Counted from the first letter of the stretch, positions 1-8,823 are shown. The stretch is 64,000 nt of DNA from Streptomyces griseomycini (GCF_014203535.1 NZ_JACHJI010000021.1:29875-93874); one strand, 5' to 3'. The notes: generated by a model not told the origin, from the sequence alone. A program made the numbers and translations.

Positions 1-489
1 CCCGATTCGCGGGTGTTCGACGCCGAGAAAGTCGGCGAGACACTGATGGACATCAAGCCAGGGCTGCCCGCGACGGACAACTTCCAGCACTGGCCGCCGT
101 GGCGGCCCCTCGTGGTCGAGACCGCCCGGCGCGTCCTCGAGTACACCGGCGGCACTCTGGTGATGCCCATGACGGTCCTGGTCGAGCAGTACTGGCGCGA
201 GATCAGCTCGGGCCTTGCCCAGCACGCCGTTCCGGTCCGGCACTTCGTCCTCCACGCCGACCAGGACACCCTCCGTGCGCGCATCGCGGGCGACACCGTC
301 CTCGGCCCCGACTCCCCGTTCCGTCTCCAGTACCTCGAGCCCTACGCCGAGGCGGCCCGCACGTGGCTGCACGCCGAGGCCGAGGTCGTCGACACCACGC
401 ACCTCACACCCGCCCAGGCCGCCCAGCAGATCGCGGAGGCCGTCAAGGCCCGTCCTGCGGCCACCACGCCTGGCTGTTCCGCCGGCTGA
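1..489 (+). CDS. TmrB-like ATP-binding protein, 5' partial
   Basis: The reading frame is open from the first base, so the start and the Walker A region lie outside the window. The visible 162 residues begin PDSRVFDAEKVGETL and contain TDNFQHWPPWRPLV and VRHFVLHADQDTLRARI, which resemble the small P-loop family that includes tunicamycin-resistance protein TmrB. In that family the protein binds ATP and the antibiotic or a similar ligand. The function here is an inference because the nucleotide-binding loop is missing. The tail, rich in Ala and Pro, ends at the stop codon at 487-489. The next gene begins 94 bp downstream on the same strand, so the two could share a transcript. Confidence 0.6.
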   Translation, partial: PDSRVFDAEKVGETLMDIKPGLPATDNFQHWPPWRPLVVETARRVLEYTGGTLVMPMTVLVEQYWREISSGLAQHAVPVRHFVLHADQDTLRARIAGDTVLGPDSPFRLQYLEPYAEAARTWLHAEAEVVDTTHLTPAQAAQQIAEAVKARPAATTPGCSAG

Positions 490-583
490 CGGATGACCTC
501 GCCCACTTCGCTCGCGGCACCGATCCGGCAACTGCCGTGGTTCGGTACGCCCCTTGTCAGACGCTGCTGGCAGCATCCCCGCC

Positions 584-1627
584 ATGAACGCCACATTCAC
601 CACCCCGCCGCGGCCGTTCGACGTGACCGAGCTCTTCCCCCAGCTGGCTCCGCTGGCGCGCACGGCGACCCGGCTGCACCCGCGGCCCGGGGCGCCGACC
701 GTGCACGACAGCTCCGTCGGCGGACCGCTCCTGTGGCCCGCCGACGAGCCGTGGCCGTACTGCGACGAGCCGCACGACAGCCGCGCGGCCCCGGTGGTCC
801 ACTCCCCGGACGACGTCCGGCTCCTCCGTCACGACCGCGCCGCAGCGGCCGAGCGGCGGCGCCTCGACCCCGAGGCACCCCAGTGGACTCCCGAGGAACG
901 GGCGACCTGGGAGCGGCTCGCGGACCGCCCGTGGTGCGACGGCCCGATCCCGCTCCTCCCCGTCGCCCAGCTCTACGCTCGCGACGTCTCCTTCCCGCGC
1001 CCGCCCGACGCGGACCTCCTCCAGGTCCTCTGGTGCCCCTTCGACCACGAGACGGCCCACCCTCGGACAGCCCTCTTCTGGCGCTCCTCGGCCACCGTCA
1101 CCGAAGTTCTCGATGCGCCGCCCGAACCGCCCATCGTCCAGCGGGACTGCTACCTCCCGGAGCCGTGCCTGTTCTCACCGGAGCAGGTCACCGAGTACCC
1201 CCACCCCTCGGAGCTGGACAGGGAACTTCAGGACCAGCTGGACGACACGAGCCGCTGGGAGACGATCGACCCCGCGCGGTACAACGCGTACGCGGACGAC
1301 CCGGGCGAGCTCTACCTGAACCACCTCTCCACCGCCCCCGGCTGGAAGACCGGCGGCTGGACCCGCTGGAGCCTCACCGATCCCAAGCCCCGCCCCTGCC
1401 CCGAGTGCGGCACCGAGCAGGTCCCGCTCCTCACCATCGCCTCCCTGGAATGGGACGGCGGCAGCGGGACCTGGGTCGCCGAGGAGGACCGGACGGACCC
1501 GTCCCCGCCTCCCCTGGGCGCCCGGGACGGCAACTTCACCCTGATCGACATCGTCGGCGGCTACGACCTCCAACTCCACGTCTGCCCGACGTCCCCGGAC
1601 CATCCGCACATCGAACTGCTCCAGTGA
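584..1627 (+). CDS. DUF1963/YwqG-like hypothetical protein
   Basis: A 347-residue cytoplasmic protein read from the ATG at 584; a GTG at 554 is in frame but has less support. The segment VGGPLLWPADEPWPYC followed by LLPVAQLYARDV and LLQVLWCPFDHE resembles YwqG-like (DUF1963) proteins of actinobacteria, whose biochemical role is unknown. A CPECGTEQ motif near residue 270 could hold one half of a metal site. No signal peptide or membrane segment is seen. It points in the same direction as the TmrB-like gene upstream and towards tpg, which converges on it from the other strand. Confidence 0.6.
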   Translation: MNATFTTPPRPFDVTELFPQLAPLARTATRLHPRPGAPTVHDSSVGGPLLWPADEPWPYCDEPHDSRAAPVVHSPDDVRLLRHDRAAAAERRRLDPEAPQWTPEERATWERLADRPWCDGPIPLLPVAQLYARDVSFPRPPDADLLQVLWCPFDHETAHPRTALFWRSSATVTEVLDAPPEPPIVQRDCYLPEPCLFSPEQVTEYPHPSELDRELQDQLDDTSRWETIDPARYNAYADDPGELYLNHLSTAPGWKTGGWTRWSLTDPKPRPCPECGTEQVPLLTIASLEWDGGSGTWVAEEDRTDPSPPPLGARDGNFTLIDIVGGYDLQLHVCPTSPDHPHIELLQ

Positions 1628-1779
1628 GCCGTCGCGGACGTCCTCCGCGCCACCGTGTGCACCACGACCGGCACTCCAGCCAGCACCTTGTGCAGCAGGG
1701 TCCGAACGATGGGCCCCGGAGGACAACGGTCCTGCCCCGGCCCACCGGTGCGGGCCCGCAGGCTGTCCGGGGACCGCCC

Positions 1780-2337
1780 CTAAAGCTCGAACTCCAGGTG
1801 CTCGATGTCCGTGAAGCGGACCTCCTCCAGCAGGCCGGCGCGGCGGCCGTCGTCCTGGAAGTACGTCTCCCTGAGCCCCTCGGCGGCGATCTGCTGGAGC
1901 TGCTGGTCGCCGGCGCCGGCCTCCCGGGCGTCGAAGAGGCGGGCGGCGTACCGCGGCGGCAGGGCGACGGTCAGGTGCCGGATCCGGGCGTCGTCCGTCG
2001 ACCCGATCGGCGCGGTGTAGCCCATGCGGGCGCGGGTGTCGATGACGATGCCGCCGGTGGTCGCCGCCTTCCGCCGGGCCCTGGCCCGGACCTGCGGCTG
2101 CCACCGCTTCTTCACCTCGCGCTCCAGGCGCCCGGCGAGGTCGGGGCGGGGCTTCTTGATCTGGCCCTTCACGTACCGCTCGACGGTGCGCTGGGAGATC
2201 CCCAGCAGCTGGGCGACCGCCTTGGTGCCCTTCAACTGCTTGACCAGGTACCGCATCTGCGCGGGCGCGCTCTTGGGCGCCGGGCGGGTGAACGCCTTCT
2301 GCACCGCGGCGTCCAGGCCGTCCCCGAACAGGCTCAT
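1780..2337 (-). CDS. tpg: Telomere terminal protein Tpg
   Basis: This 185-residue protein has the length and composition of Streptomyces Tpg, the protein attached covalently to the 5' ends of linear chromosomes and plasmids, where it primes end patching. A helix-turn-helix is visible at residues 39-59 (KAVAQLLGISQRTVERYVKG), and a basic stretch follows (residues 60-90), as expected for telomere binding. The start ATG has GGGGAAGG 6 nt upstream. It lies 12 bp behind tap on the same strand, the usual tap-tpg order, so the two are probably one transcript. This pair is the strongest evidence that the molecule is linear. Confidence 0.9.
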   Translation of the reverse strand: MSLFGDGLDAAVQKAFTRPAPKSAPAQMRYLVKQLKGTKAVAQLLGISQRTVERYVKGQIKKPRPDLAGRLEREVKKRWQPQVRARARRKAATTGGIVIDTRARMGYTAPIGSTDDARIRHLTVALPPRYAARLFDAREAGAGDQQLQQIAAEGLRETYFQDDGRRAGLLEEVRFTDIEHLEFEL

Positions 2338-2349
2338 CGTCGCCTTCCC

Positions 2350-4626
2350 CTACTCTCCGCTGTCGACGTCGGTGACGGTGCCGTCCTTGATGTAGCGGGC
2401 GAGGTTGAGCTCCGGCGCGTCGAACCGCTCGCGGACCTCCTCGCCCCACAGGACGCTCTGGGTGCCCTCGTGCTTGACCAGGCCCGGGTTGACGCCCAGC
2501 TTGAACCCGCCGGGCAGCGGCCTGCCGTCCCGGTACGGCAGGAAGTCCAGCGGCGACGTCCCGTCGGCGGCGTAGACGACGCAGTCGGAGAGGATCGCGA
2601 CCGGGTACTGCCCGGTGAACGCCGCGTGCCTGACGACCTTCCGGTGCAGGTTGATCCGGGTGCGGGAGATGATCGCCGCGCGGATGTCGGGCCGCCACGT
2701 CGGGCGGGACAGCGCCCGCCACGGCTGGCCGGGCCGCCAGCCCTCGCCCCTCGGGCGCTCGCGCAGCTTGCCCAGTCCGCCCTTGACCGTCGCCTTGATC
2801 GCCGAGACGACGATCGCCAGCTCGGGGTCGCGCTCCTTGTGGCCGTCCATGGCCGCCAGGAAGTCCTCCGGGGCCATGTCCGCGCGCACGCCGAGGTCGG
2901 CCATCGTGGCCAGGTAGGCGTCGCGCAGCCGGTTGTACCAGCCGTCCAGGTAGCGGCCGTTCTCGTACCGGACGTACGCCTCGAGCGGGCGCACCTCGTA
3001 GCCGAGCTCCACCGCGTAGGCGACGGTGGGCGTGGCGTACCAGGCCGGGCCCTCGGGACGGTCGCCCTTCGGCGTGAACGGGCTGGGCAGCAGACCGGCG
3101 TCCAGGTCCGCCCACCTGTCCTTGCCGACCTTCACCCTCGACAGGTCGACGTGGGACAGGTCGACCAGCCAGGAGCCGGGCAGCTTCGGGTCGAACACCG
3201 GGGCCTTGACGCGCGTCGGCGCTCCGAGGCCGACGACCAGGCCGTTGGCGCCGGCGGCGAAGGCCATGTTCACGTCGATGCCGACCAGGTGCCGCAGGGT
3301 GCATTCGGCGTCCGTCATCGGCCGCGCCCAGTCGTACGCCTCCTCGAACAGCTTCTCCGCGGGCCCCCGGACGTGGAAGCGCGGAAGGTCCTTGAGCAGC
3401 GGGTGCCCGTCGGGGGCCTCGCACGGGGCGCAGTCCACCGGGTCCTTGCCCAGCGAGCCGGGGTTGTGCTCGGAGTGCCGCTCGCCCGTCGCGCCGGACC
3501 GGGACGCGCGGGTCGGCGGGCACAGGGCGGTCATCAGCTCCAGGCCGGTGACGGCGGTGGAACCGCGCGGCGTCATCACCCGGGACGCGTACACACCCAG
3601 CACACGGGCGAGCTCCGCCGGCGGAAGCTGGGCGGCGTCGCCCCAGTGCCGGGAGTCGAGCGCGTCCCAGGACGGGACGCACAGCTGCACGCAGCGGCGT
3701 TCCGAGCCCTGCGCCGGGCGGTAGATCCGCGCCCACGGCCCGAAGCCGCGCTGGGTCAGCTTCCAGTCGGCGCGGGCCAGCTGCTTGACGACCTTGTGGT
3801 TCTCCGGGATCCGCCCGGCGAGCCGCTCCTCGTCGGTGAGGGTGACCGGCAGGCCGTAGCGCTCCAGCGCGGCCCCGGTGAGCACGATCAGCGGGTCGGC
3901 GTCCTTGCCCGGCCCGGACAGCTTCGGCTGCCCCAGTTTCGCTTCCCTCAGCGTCCACTCCACCAGGGACGGAAGGGACTTGGCGGGGACGTCCAGGACC
4001 AGGCCGCCGACGCAGTACGCCAGCACCTGCCCGTCCGTGTCGACGTCGACGACGGCGAGCGGCCCGTTCTCGAACCGCGGGTCGGTGCCGTCCGCCGGCG
4101 TGTCCGCGGGGGCGGCCTTCCGCACGGCCGGACGACGCGTCGTCGTCGACGTCGACGTCGACGACGAGGGCCCGGCGGTCCGCGCCGGACGCGACGCGGC
4201 AGCCGGGGCGGCGGAGTCGGCAGCAGGGCGGGGCCGGGTGTCCTCGGGAACGGTCACGGCCTCGGGCTCGGGCTCGGGGGCCGGGACCGCGGACGGAGTC
4301 CGCGCCTCCGTCGGGGCGGGCGCGGCGTTGGACGGGGTCGGCACCGCCGCCTCCCGGACGGGCGGGGCTGTGCGGGCGGGCGCGGGGTAGAGCTCCGCGA
4401 GCCGGTTGAGCAGCCGCGCGTACGCCTCGCGCTCCGGGCCGCGCGGCTCGGTCGGCTTCCTGACCGACTCCCAGCCGGACACCGTGGCCCGGCGCACCTT
4501 CAGCGCGGCGGCCACTTCCTCCAGCGTCAGGCCGTGCGCGGTGCGCAGCCTCCTGCGCTCCTCCGGCGGCGGCAGCGGAGAGCGGGACGCGACGAGGGCG
4601 TCGACCGCGTCGAACAGCTCGGACAT
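2350..4626 (-). CDS. tap: Telomere-associated protein Tap
   Basis: A 758-residue protein of the Tap family, which binds the 3' overhang of Streptomyces telomeres and recruits Tpg for end patching. I chose the ATG at 4626 because GGGAGG lies 6 nt before it; an in-frame start 7 codons upstream is possible. The N-terminus carries a helix-turn-helix (LTLEEVAAALKVRRATVSGWE, about residues 32-52). An Ala/Pro/Thr-rich linker follows, partly encoded by runs of gtc/gac codons. The rest is the large conserved Tap region. It is adjacent to tpg and co-oriented. Length and order match known tap-tpg operons. Confidence 0.88.
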   Translation of the reverse strand: MSELFDAVDALVASRSPLPPPEERRRLRTAHGLTLEEVAAALKVRRATVSGWESVRKPTEPRGPEREAYARLLNRLAELYPAPARTAPPVREAAVPTPSNAAPAPTEARTPSAVPAPEPEPEAVTVPEDTRPRPAADSAAPAAASRPARTAGPSSSTSTSTTTRRPAVRKAAPADTPADGTDPRFENGPLAVVDVDTDGQVLAYCVGGLVLDVPAKSLPSLVEWTLREAKLGQPKLSGPGKDADPLIVLTGAALERYGLPVTLTDEERLAGRIPENHKVVKQLARADWKLTQRGFGPWARIYRPAQGSERRCVQLCVPSWDALDSRHWGDAAQLPPAELARVLGVYASRVMTPRGSTAVTGLELMTALCPPTRASRSGATGERHSEHNPGSLGKDPVDCAPCEAPDGHPLLKDLPRFHVRGPAEKLFEEAYDWARPMTDAECTLRHLVGIDVNMAFAAGANGLVVGLGAPTRVKAPVFDPKLPGSWLVDLSHVDLSRVKVGKDRWADLDAGLLPSPFTPKGDRPEGPAWYATPTVAYAVELGYEVRPLEAYVRYENGRYLDGWYNRLRDAYLATMADLGVRADMAPEDFLAAMDGHKERDPELAIVVSAIKATVKGGLGKLRERPRGEGWRPGQPWRALSRPTWRPDIRAAIISRTRINLHRKVVRHAAFTGQYPVAILSDCVVYAADGTSPLDFLPYRDGRPLPGGFKLGVNPGLVKHEGTQSVLWGEEVRERFDAPELNLARYIKDGTVTDVDSGE

Positions 4627-4978
4627 CGAATACCTCCCGCTCGACAACCTATTCCACGAACCGTACGGATCACGTCCTTGCGGCGCACGGATCGCGTACG
4701 CAACGCGTTTGATGCGTGAGGCGGAGCGTCACGGGGCTGACGGACCGGGCACCGCAGCCCGGCCGGACCGCACGCGGACAAGGGCCGTGACCTCGACCGC
4801 CCGCGCAACCGGCTGCGCCACCGGCGGATCGCGCCGCACACCGCTCACCGAGGCGTCGAAACGCCCCCGCCCCCTCGACGGACCCGTGGGGCCGCCGCGA
4901 GGACGGTGTCCCGGCTCCACGGCCCCGGCCACCGGCCCAGGAACCGGCTCGCCACCGTTACGGGAGAGCCCTCGGCGC
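4627..4978. other. Intergenic region upstream of tap
   Basis: About 350 bp between the start of tap and the hairpin behind the methionyl-tRNA synthetase gene. It should hold the tap-tpg promoter. No reading frame here has coding character, and no clear promoter hexamers or repeats could be picked out by eye. Confidence 0.5.
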
Positions 4979-5029
4979 CCCGGGCGCCTCCCGCCGAGGC
5001 TGCACGATGATCGGGAGGAGGCGCCCGGG
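4979..5029 (-). terminator. Hairpin terminator behind metG
   Basis: Perfect 13-bp arms CCCGGGCGCCTCC (4979-4991) and GGAGGCGCCCGGG (5017-5029) enclose a 25-nt loop, beginning 18 bp past the synthetase stop codon. There is no U-tract, which is usual for high-GC actinobacterial terminators. Confidence 0.55.
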
Positions 5030-5047
5030 TTCACGGAGCACCAGGGG

Positions 5048-6577
5048 TCAGGCCGGCTGTGCGTCCTCGTGGAGGCGTGGGAACAGTGGCTGCGCCGGGG
5101 GCAGTAGCCCCCCGACCGGTGTCAGCTGTCCGGCGATCCGCGCGGCGGCGTCCGGGATGAACGGGGACAGTTCATCGGCCAGCACGCGGCACGCCGTGAC
5201 CAGCGTGACGAGGACGGTGTCGAGCTGCCTCGCCGCTGCACCGTTGCCCCTCCGCTCTTCCCGAGCCAGCTCCCAGGGCCGGGTCGCGTCGATACATCGA
5301 TTGGCCTCCTCCACGATCTCCCAGACAGCGTGGACGGCACGCCGGAAGTCGAAGTCGGCCAAGGCGACGTCGACGAGGCCAGGGGCCTCCCGGCAGACGT
5401 CCACCAGCGCCGGTTCCCCGGAACTCACAGGCACGGAGGCGGGGACGACTCCGCCGCGAAAGCGGTGGACCATGGTCACGATGCGGTGGACGAGGTTGCC
5501 CAGCCCTCCGGCGAAGTCCGCGTCCGCGCGCGTGGTCAGCCGGTCGGGCGTGAAGTCCGTGTCCCCGACCCGGGGCACGTCGCGCAGGAGCCACCAGCGC
5601 AACGCATCGGTGCCGTACGTTGCGGCCAGCGCAGCCGGGTCGACGGTGGTTCCCGCGGACTTGCTGATCTTGCGGCCGTCCACGGTGAGGTAGTCGTGGA
5701 CCAGGACGTCGGTGGGCAGCGGGAGCCCGGCCGACAGCAGCATGGCCGGCCAGTACACGGCGTGGAAGCGCACCACTCCCTTGCCGACCAGGTGGACGCG
5801 GCGCTCGCTGGTCTCCCACCACTGGTCGTAGGTGTTGTCACCGGTGCCGTATCCGAGGCTGGTGACGTAGTTGCCGAGGGCGTCCCACCACACGTAGACG
5901 ACCTGGCTCGGATCGTCCGGCACGGGGATGCCCCAGCCGTGGGCGCGGCTGTGGGAGCGGGAGACGGAGAAGTCGTGCAGGCCCCGTTCGATGAGGGCGA
6001 GGACCTCGTTGCGGCGGACGGCGGGCTCGATGCGCAGGTCGCCGCTCGAGATCAGTTGCCGGAGGCGGTCGGCGTGGCGGGAGAGCCGGAAGAACCAGTT
6101 CTCCTCCGCGACGGGCTGTGGTTCGGTGCCGTGCTCGCGGCACCGTCCGCCGACCAGTTCGTCGGGTGTGTAGAACTGCTCGCAGCCGACGCAGTACAGG
6201 CCTTCGTACTCCTTGCGGTAGAGGTCGCCGGACGCCGCGCACCGGCGCCACAGTCGCTCGACCCCGACGCGGTGACGTGGGTCGCTGCTGGTGCGGATGA
6301 AGTCGTCGAGCGAGAGTGCCAGTGGGCCACGCAACGCGGCGAACGCGTCGGCGTTGCGGTCGACGAACGACCGCACGTCGACGCCGGCCGCTTCGGCGGC
6401 CAGGACGTTCTTCAGGGAGTTGTCGTCGGTTCCGCCGAGCAGCCGGACCTGCTCACCCCGTCGGCGGTGGTGGCGGGCCAACGTGTCGGCCTGGACGAGC
6501 TCCAGGGCGAAGCCCAGGTGCGGGCGGGCGTTGACGTACGGAATGGTCGTGGTGATGTAGCGGCGTCGTGCGGTCAT
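5048..6577 (-). CDS. metG: Methionyl-tRNA synthetase (accessory copy)
   Basis: A 509-residue class I aminoacyl-tRNA synthetase that charges tRNA-Met. The signature is present as PHLGF near residue 20, a variant of HIGH, and the KMSKS loop as KISKS near residue 307. The connective zinc knuckle is visible as CVGC with CREH about residues 126-145, and the anticodon-binding helical domain fills the last 150 residues. The length fits MetRS without the C-terminal tRNA-binding extension. The ATG has AGGAGG 5 nt upstream. On an accessory replicon this is expected to be a second copy. Second MetRS genes are known to give resistance to MetRS inhibitors, but resistance here is only an inference. Confidence 0.9.
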   Translation of the reverse strand: MTARRRYITTTIPYVNARPHLGFALELVQADTLARHHRRRGEQVRLLGGTDDNSLKNVLAAEAAGVDVRSFVDRNADAFAALRGPLALSLDDFIRTSSDPRHRVGVERLWRRCAASGDLYRKEYEGLYCVGCEQFYTPDELVGGRCREHGTEPQPVAEENWFFRLSRHADRLRQLISSGDLRIEPAVRRNEVLALIERGLHDFSVSRSHSRAHGWGIPVPDDPSQVVYVWWDALGNYVTSLGYGTGDNTYDQWWETSERRVHLVGKGVVRFHAVYWPAMLLSAGLPLPTDVLVHDYLTVDGRKISKSAGTTVDPAALAATYGTDALRWWLLRDVPRVGDTDFTPDRLTTRADADFAGGLGNLVHRIVTMVHRFRGGVVPASVPVSSGEPALVDVCREAPGLVDVALADFDFRRAVHAVWEIVEEANRCIDATRPWELAREERRGNGAAARQLDTVLVTLVTACRVLADELSPFIPDAAARIAGQLTPVGGLLPPAQPLFPRLHEDAQPA

Positions 6578-6619
6578 CGGTCCTCCTACCGGGTGGCGAG
6601 GCCTGGTCGCACAACGGTC

Positions 6620-6705
6620 GAGGCCCCGTCCCGGGGCCTCGGATGCGGTACGCGTCCGTTCTCAGCAGCCCCGTCGACGGGGCATCATCCGGTGCTGAGG
6701 CGAAA
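6620..6705 (-). promoter_or_regulatory. Structured 5' leader of metG
   Basis: Two strong hairpins precede the synthetase on its own strand. The first has outer arms CTCAGCA and TGCTGAG (6661-6699) around a perfect 16-bp palindrome, GCCCCGTCGACGGGGC (6668-6683). The second is GAGGCCCC and GGGGCCTC (about 6620-6640) with a short loop, about 40 nt before the ribosome-binding site. The arrangement looks like an attenuation leader. I do not see the conserved T-box sequence, so the regulatory class is unknown. Confidence 0.4.
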
Positions 6706-7383
6706 GCGTGATCACGCATGCGAGCGTAGCAACGGAGCGACGTCGCAGCACGCCTTTTCCGCCCCGCCACGGCAGCCGCGCACCGCGCGCATCCTCGCCG
6801 GTGCCAGGACAGTGGTGCTGCTGGTGGCGGGGTTCGGTCAGTCGCCTTCCCGGTAGTTCGTGGACCAGTGGGTGCCGAGGTGGCGGGCCGTCGTGAACGG
6901 GTGGTGCGGGTCGGTGAGGATGCGGCGGACGAACTCCGCGGCCCGGCAGCCGAAGGGGGTGCCCTCGCAGCGCGGTGGGTCGGTGGCTCCTCAGCCCTGG
7001 CGGGCTTGCGGTGCCCCGCCTCGGTGGTGACCCGCCGCGGGCGGCCTGCGGGTCCGTGGGGGCCTGCGGGGCAGAAGGCGTGGCTGGGACCGGGACGGGG
7101 TTGCTGCGGCACACGCGCGCCTGCTCCGTCGACTGCGGGCATCGTCGTGGCGGGCTTTCGGTGGTGCCGGTCCGACGGGCAGGAGAGTGGCACGGGTCCG
7201 GGTCAAAGCAACTGCACCGGCAGACCGAGATCCTGGTGCGACGGGAGTCGACGAGCCTTGTCGACCACGCCGGACAGATGACACCCGGCATCAGCTCAAG
7301 GACGTCGTCCAGAGACGGACCCGCACTTATAGAGAATAGAGGCGATCGCATCGTCGCAGGTCAGAGGGGGGCATGACGTCTCG
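6706..7383. other. Non-coding or decayed region
   Basis: About 680 bp without a convincing gene. On the minus strand at about 6846-6990 one frame reads CEGTPFGCRAAEFVRRIL and ends NYREGD-stop, which looks like a real protein terminus. It is cut off upstream by a stop codon with no start in between, so it is probably a gene remnant. A perfect 12-bp palindrome, GCGTGATCACGC, lies at 6705-6716. Confidence 0.4.
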
Positions 7384-7572
7384 GAACATGACTCCCAAGT
7401 CATTTTTGGCCTGCGGAAGTTGAGTCCGGCGTCAAGGTGACCCGTATTCATTGCGACCTATGTGCGCAATCTCGCGACGGGTGTCGGAACCCCCGCGAAC
7501 ATGACTCCGAAGTCATGTTCGACGCGCCCAACGCGCAGATAGGTCGCGTCGTTGCTATCTATATGCGCAATC
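7384..7572. repeat. Iteron and inverted-repeat cluster, candidate origin or operator
   Basis: A 190-bp block just before the repL-like genes holds two kinds of repeat. GAACATGACT occurs at 7384-7393 and 7497-7506; in the second copy it pairs with AGTCATGTTC (7511-7520), giving perfect 10-bp arms around 4 nt. The sequence GCGACCTATGTGCGC (7453-7467) recurs inverted at 7535-7549 with one difference (GCGACCTATCTGCGC as read on the minus strand). A weaker relative, CTATCTATATGCGCAAT, is at 7555-7571. ATTGCG and CGCAAT (7450-7470) also form an inverted repeat. The region is more AT-rich than its neighbours. It could be an iteron origin, an operator of the genes behind it, or both. Confidence 0.6.
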
Positions 7573-7621
7573 ACTACTGTGCTCCGCGTCTAGGTTTCGA
7601 TCTTGAGGAGCACGCAGCGTC

Positions 7622-8278
7622 ATGTCGGCACAGCCTCAAGGGGATCCCCGCAGGGCCCCCGGCTCATCCCCACCTCGTGCGCCGAGTCCCAGCAGCCCGT
7701 ACGCCGGAACGCTCGGTCCGAGGAAGAACCTCGTCGAGCTGCCCGTCGGCCACACGGCGGAGGTCAAGCCCCCGGTCACCGCCGGCGACTTCGTCGGCAA
7801 GTACTTCGCCCAGGACAGCCTGGAGTTCCTGCGCTGGGCCGCCAGGTACTTCAGGGACGACAACGTCACCCTGTGCGTGCTGCTCTACATGATGGGAAGC
7901 CAGGAGGTCGGAGGGGCCGTCGAGCTCAAGCAGACCGAGATCGCGGCCGAGCTGGACATGGACCCCGCCCAGGTGTCACGGGCCCAGACCAAGCTGAAGA
8001 GACTGGGGCTGGCCTACTCCCCGAAGAAGGGGTCGATCCAGCTCCAGCCCGCGGTGACCCTCCGCGGGGGCTACCGAGTGGTCCAGAAGCCCGTTCGCGG
8101 GTCGGCCGCCAAGAGCGTCAAGGTCCAGGTGGAGCAACTGAGCCTGCTCAATGAGCTGGTGCTCGACCCCAACGTCCCGGAAGAGTTCAGAGGCATGGCC
8201 CTTCCGGGTGCGAAACTACCCAAGCCGTCGACGAGGGCGCGCAAGCGTAAGCGCACGGAGAAGAAGCCGGAGGCGTGA
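7622..8278 (+). CDS. Winged-helix RepL-like replication protein 1
   Basis: A 218-residue DNA-binding protein. After a disordered Pro/Ser-rich N-terminus (1-40), residues 60-140 form a winged-helix fold with a recognition helix in the stretch ELKQTEIAAELDMDPAQVSRA. The C-terminus is very basic (KPSTRARKRKRTEKK). The pattern resembles RepL-type plasmid replication proteins and MarR-like domains. The ATG has GAGGAG 10 nt upstream. Repeats immediately upstream and a second related gene overlapping its stop codon support a role in replication initiation or its control. This assignment is by context and fold, not by a close family match. Confidence 0.55.
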   Translation: MSAQPQGDPRRAPGSSPPRAPSPSSPYAGTLGPRKNLVELPVGHTAEVKPPVTAGDFVGKYFAQDSLEFLRWAARYFRDDNVTLCVLLYMMGSQEVGGAVELKQTEIAAELDMDPAQVSRAQTKLKRLGLAYSPKKGSIQLQPAVTLRGGYRVVQKPVRGSAAKSVKVQVEQLSLLNELVLDPNVPEEFRGMALPGAKLPKPSTRARKRKRTEKKPEA

Positions 8279-8823
8279 GGATGAGGACTGCAGCGTCTGC
8301 GAACCCGGAGCCGCCGGAGCTGACATACGGCACCTTCAACGGCTTCGCCTACATGCCCGCGATGCCGGGGATCGCCTACCGGGTGCTCTTCCGGCTCCTG
8401 GGGACCCAGGAGCCGGGAGGACGCTGCCTGGTCACCGAGGAGGAACTGGCCGAAGCCCTGGACGTGCACCGCTCCATGGCGGGACGGGGCCTGCAGGCCC
8501 TGATCCTCGCCAAGCTGGTGTTCCGCCAGGCCAAAGGCATCTACTTCCTCAACCCGATGATCAGCGGCGCGCGCAGCGTCACCGAGCACCTGGAGGCCAT
8601 CGGGACACTCGATCCCGAGGACCGTCTCGACGTCGACGACTACCAGGAGCGTTACGACGCAGCCGTCGCCCAGGCCGAGCGGGAGAAGAAGGAGAAGCGC
8701 CTGGGCCGCAGGAGCCCGTCCGGCACCTCGAAGCCGGCCAAGGCGGCTCGGGAGGGGACCGCGGAGGTGCTGAGCCTCTCGACGGCCCGTGGCCGGTCGC
8801 GGCGGCGGCCGTCCCGTTCGTGA
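8275..8823 (+). CDS. Winged-helix RepL-like replication protein 2
   Basis: A 182-residue protein whose GTG start overlaps the stop of the previous gene by 4 nt; an ATG two codons later is also possible. Either way the two are translationally coupled. Residues 15-95 read like RepL-family plasmid replication proteins: an FAYMP segment, a winged-helix core with TEEELAEALDVHRSMAGRGLQ, and a wing ending in KGIYFLNP, close to the typical G-Y-x-x-NP of RepL. The tail is highly charged. Together with the upstream repeats this looks like the replication-initiation pair of the plasmid. It is followed by a strong terminator. Confidence 0.6.
   Translation: MRMRTAASANPEPPELTYGTFNGFAYMPAMPGIAYRVLFRLLGTQEPGGRCLVTEEELAEALDVHRSMAGRGLQALILAKLVFRQAKGIYFLNPMISGARSVTEHLEAIGTLDPEDRLDVDDYQERYDAAVAQAEREKKEKRLGRRSPSGTSKPAKAAREGTAEVLSLSTARGRSRRRPSRS

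Noticed and set aside
1175..3958. A 927-codon frame on the minus strand
   Set aside because: It overlaps tap in another frame and has the Arg/Pro/Ala composition of a shadow frame.
493..4719. A 1,408-codon open frame on the plus strand across tap and tpg
   Set aside because: It is antisense to tap, tpg and the DUF1963-like gene. High GC content keeps this frame open. Composition is Arg/Pro/Gly-rich with no domain.
6578..6705. T-box riboswitch before metG
   Set aside because: The hairpins are strong but the conserved T-box sequence and a specifier loop could not be found.
6705..6716. GCGTGATCACGC as a fifth parS-like site
   Set aside because: It shares the CGTGAT half but in everted order and lacks the AT arms, so it is not the same motif.
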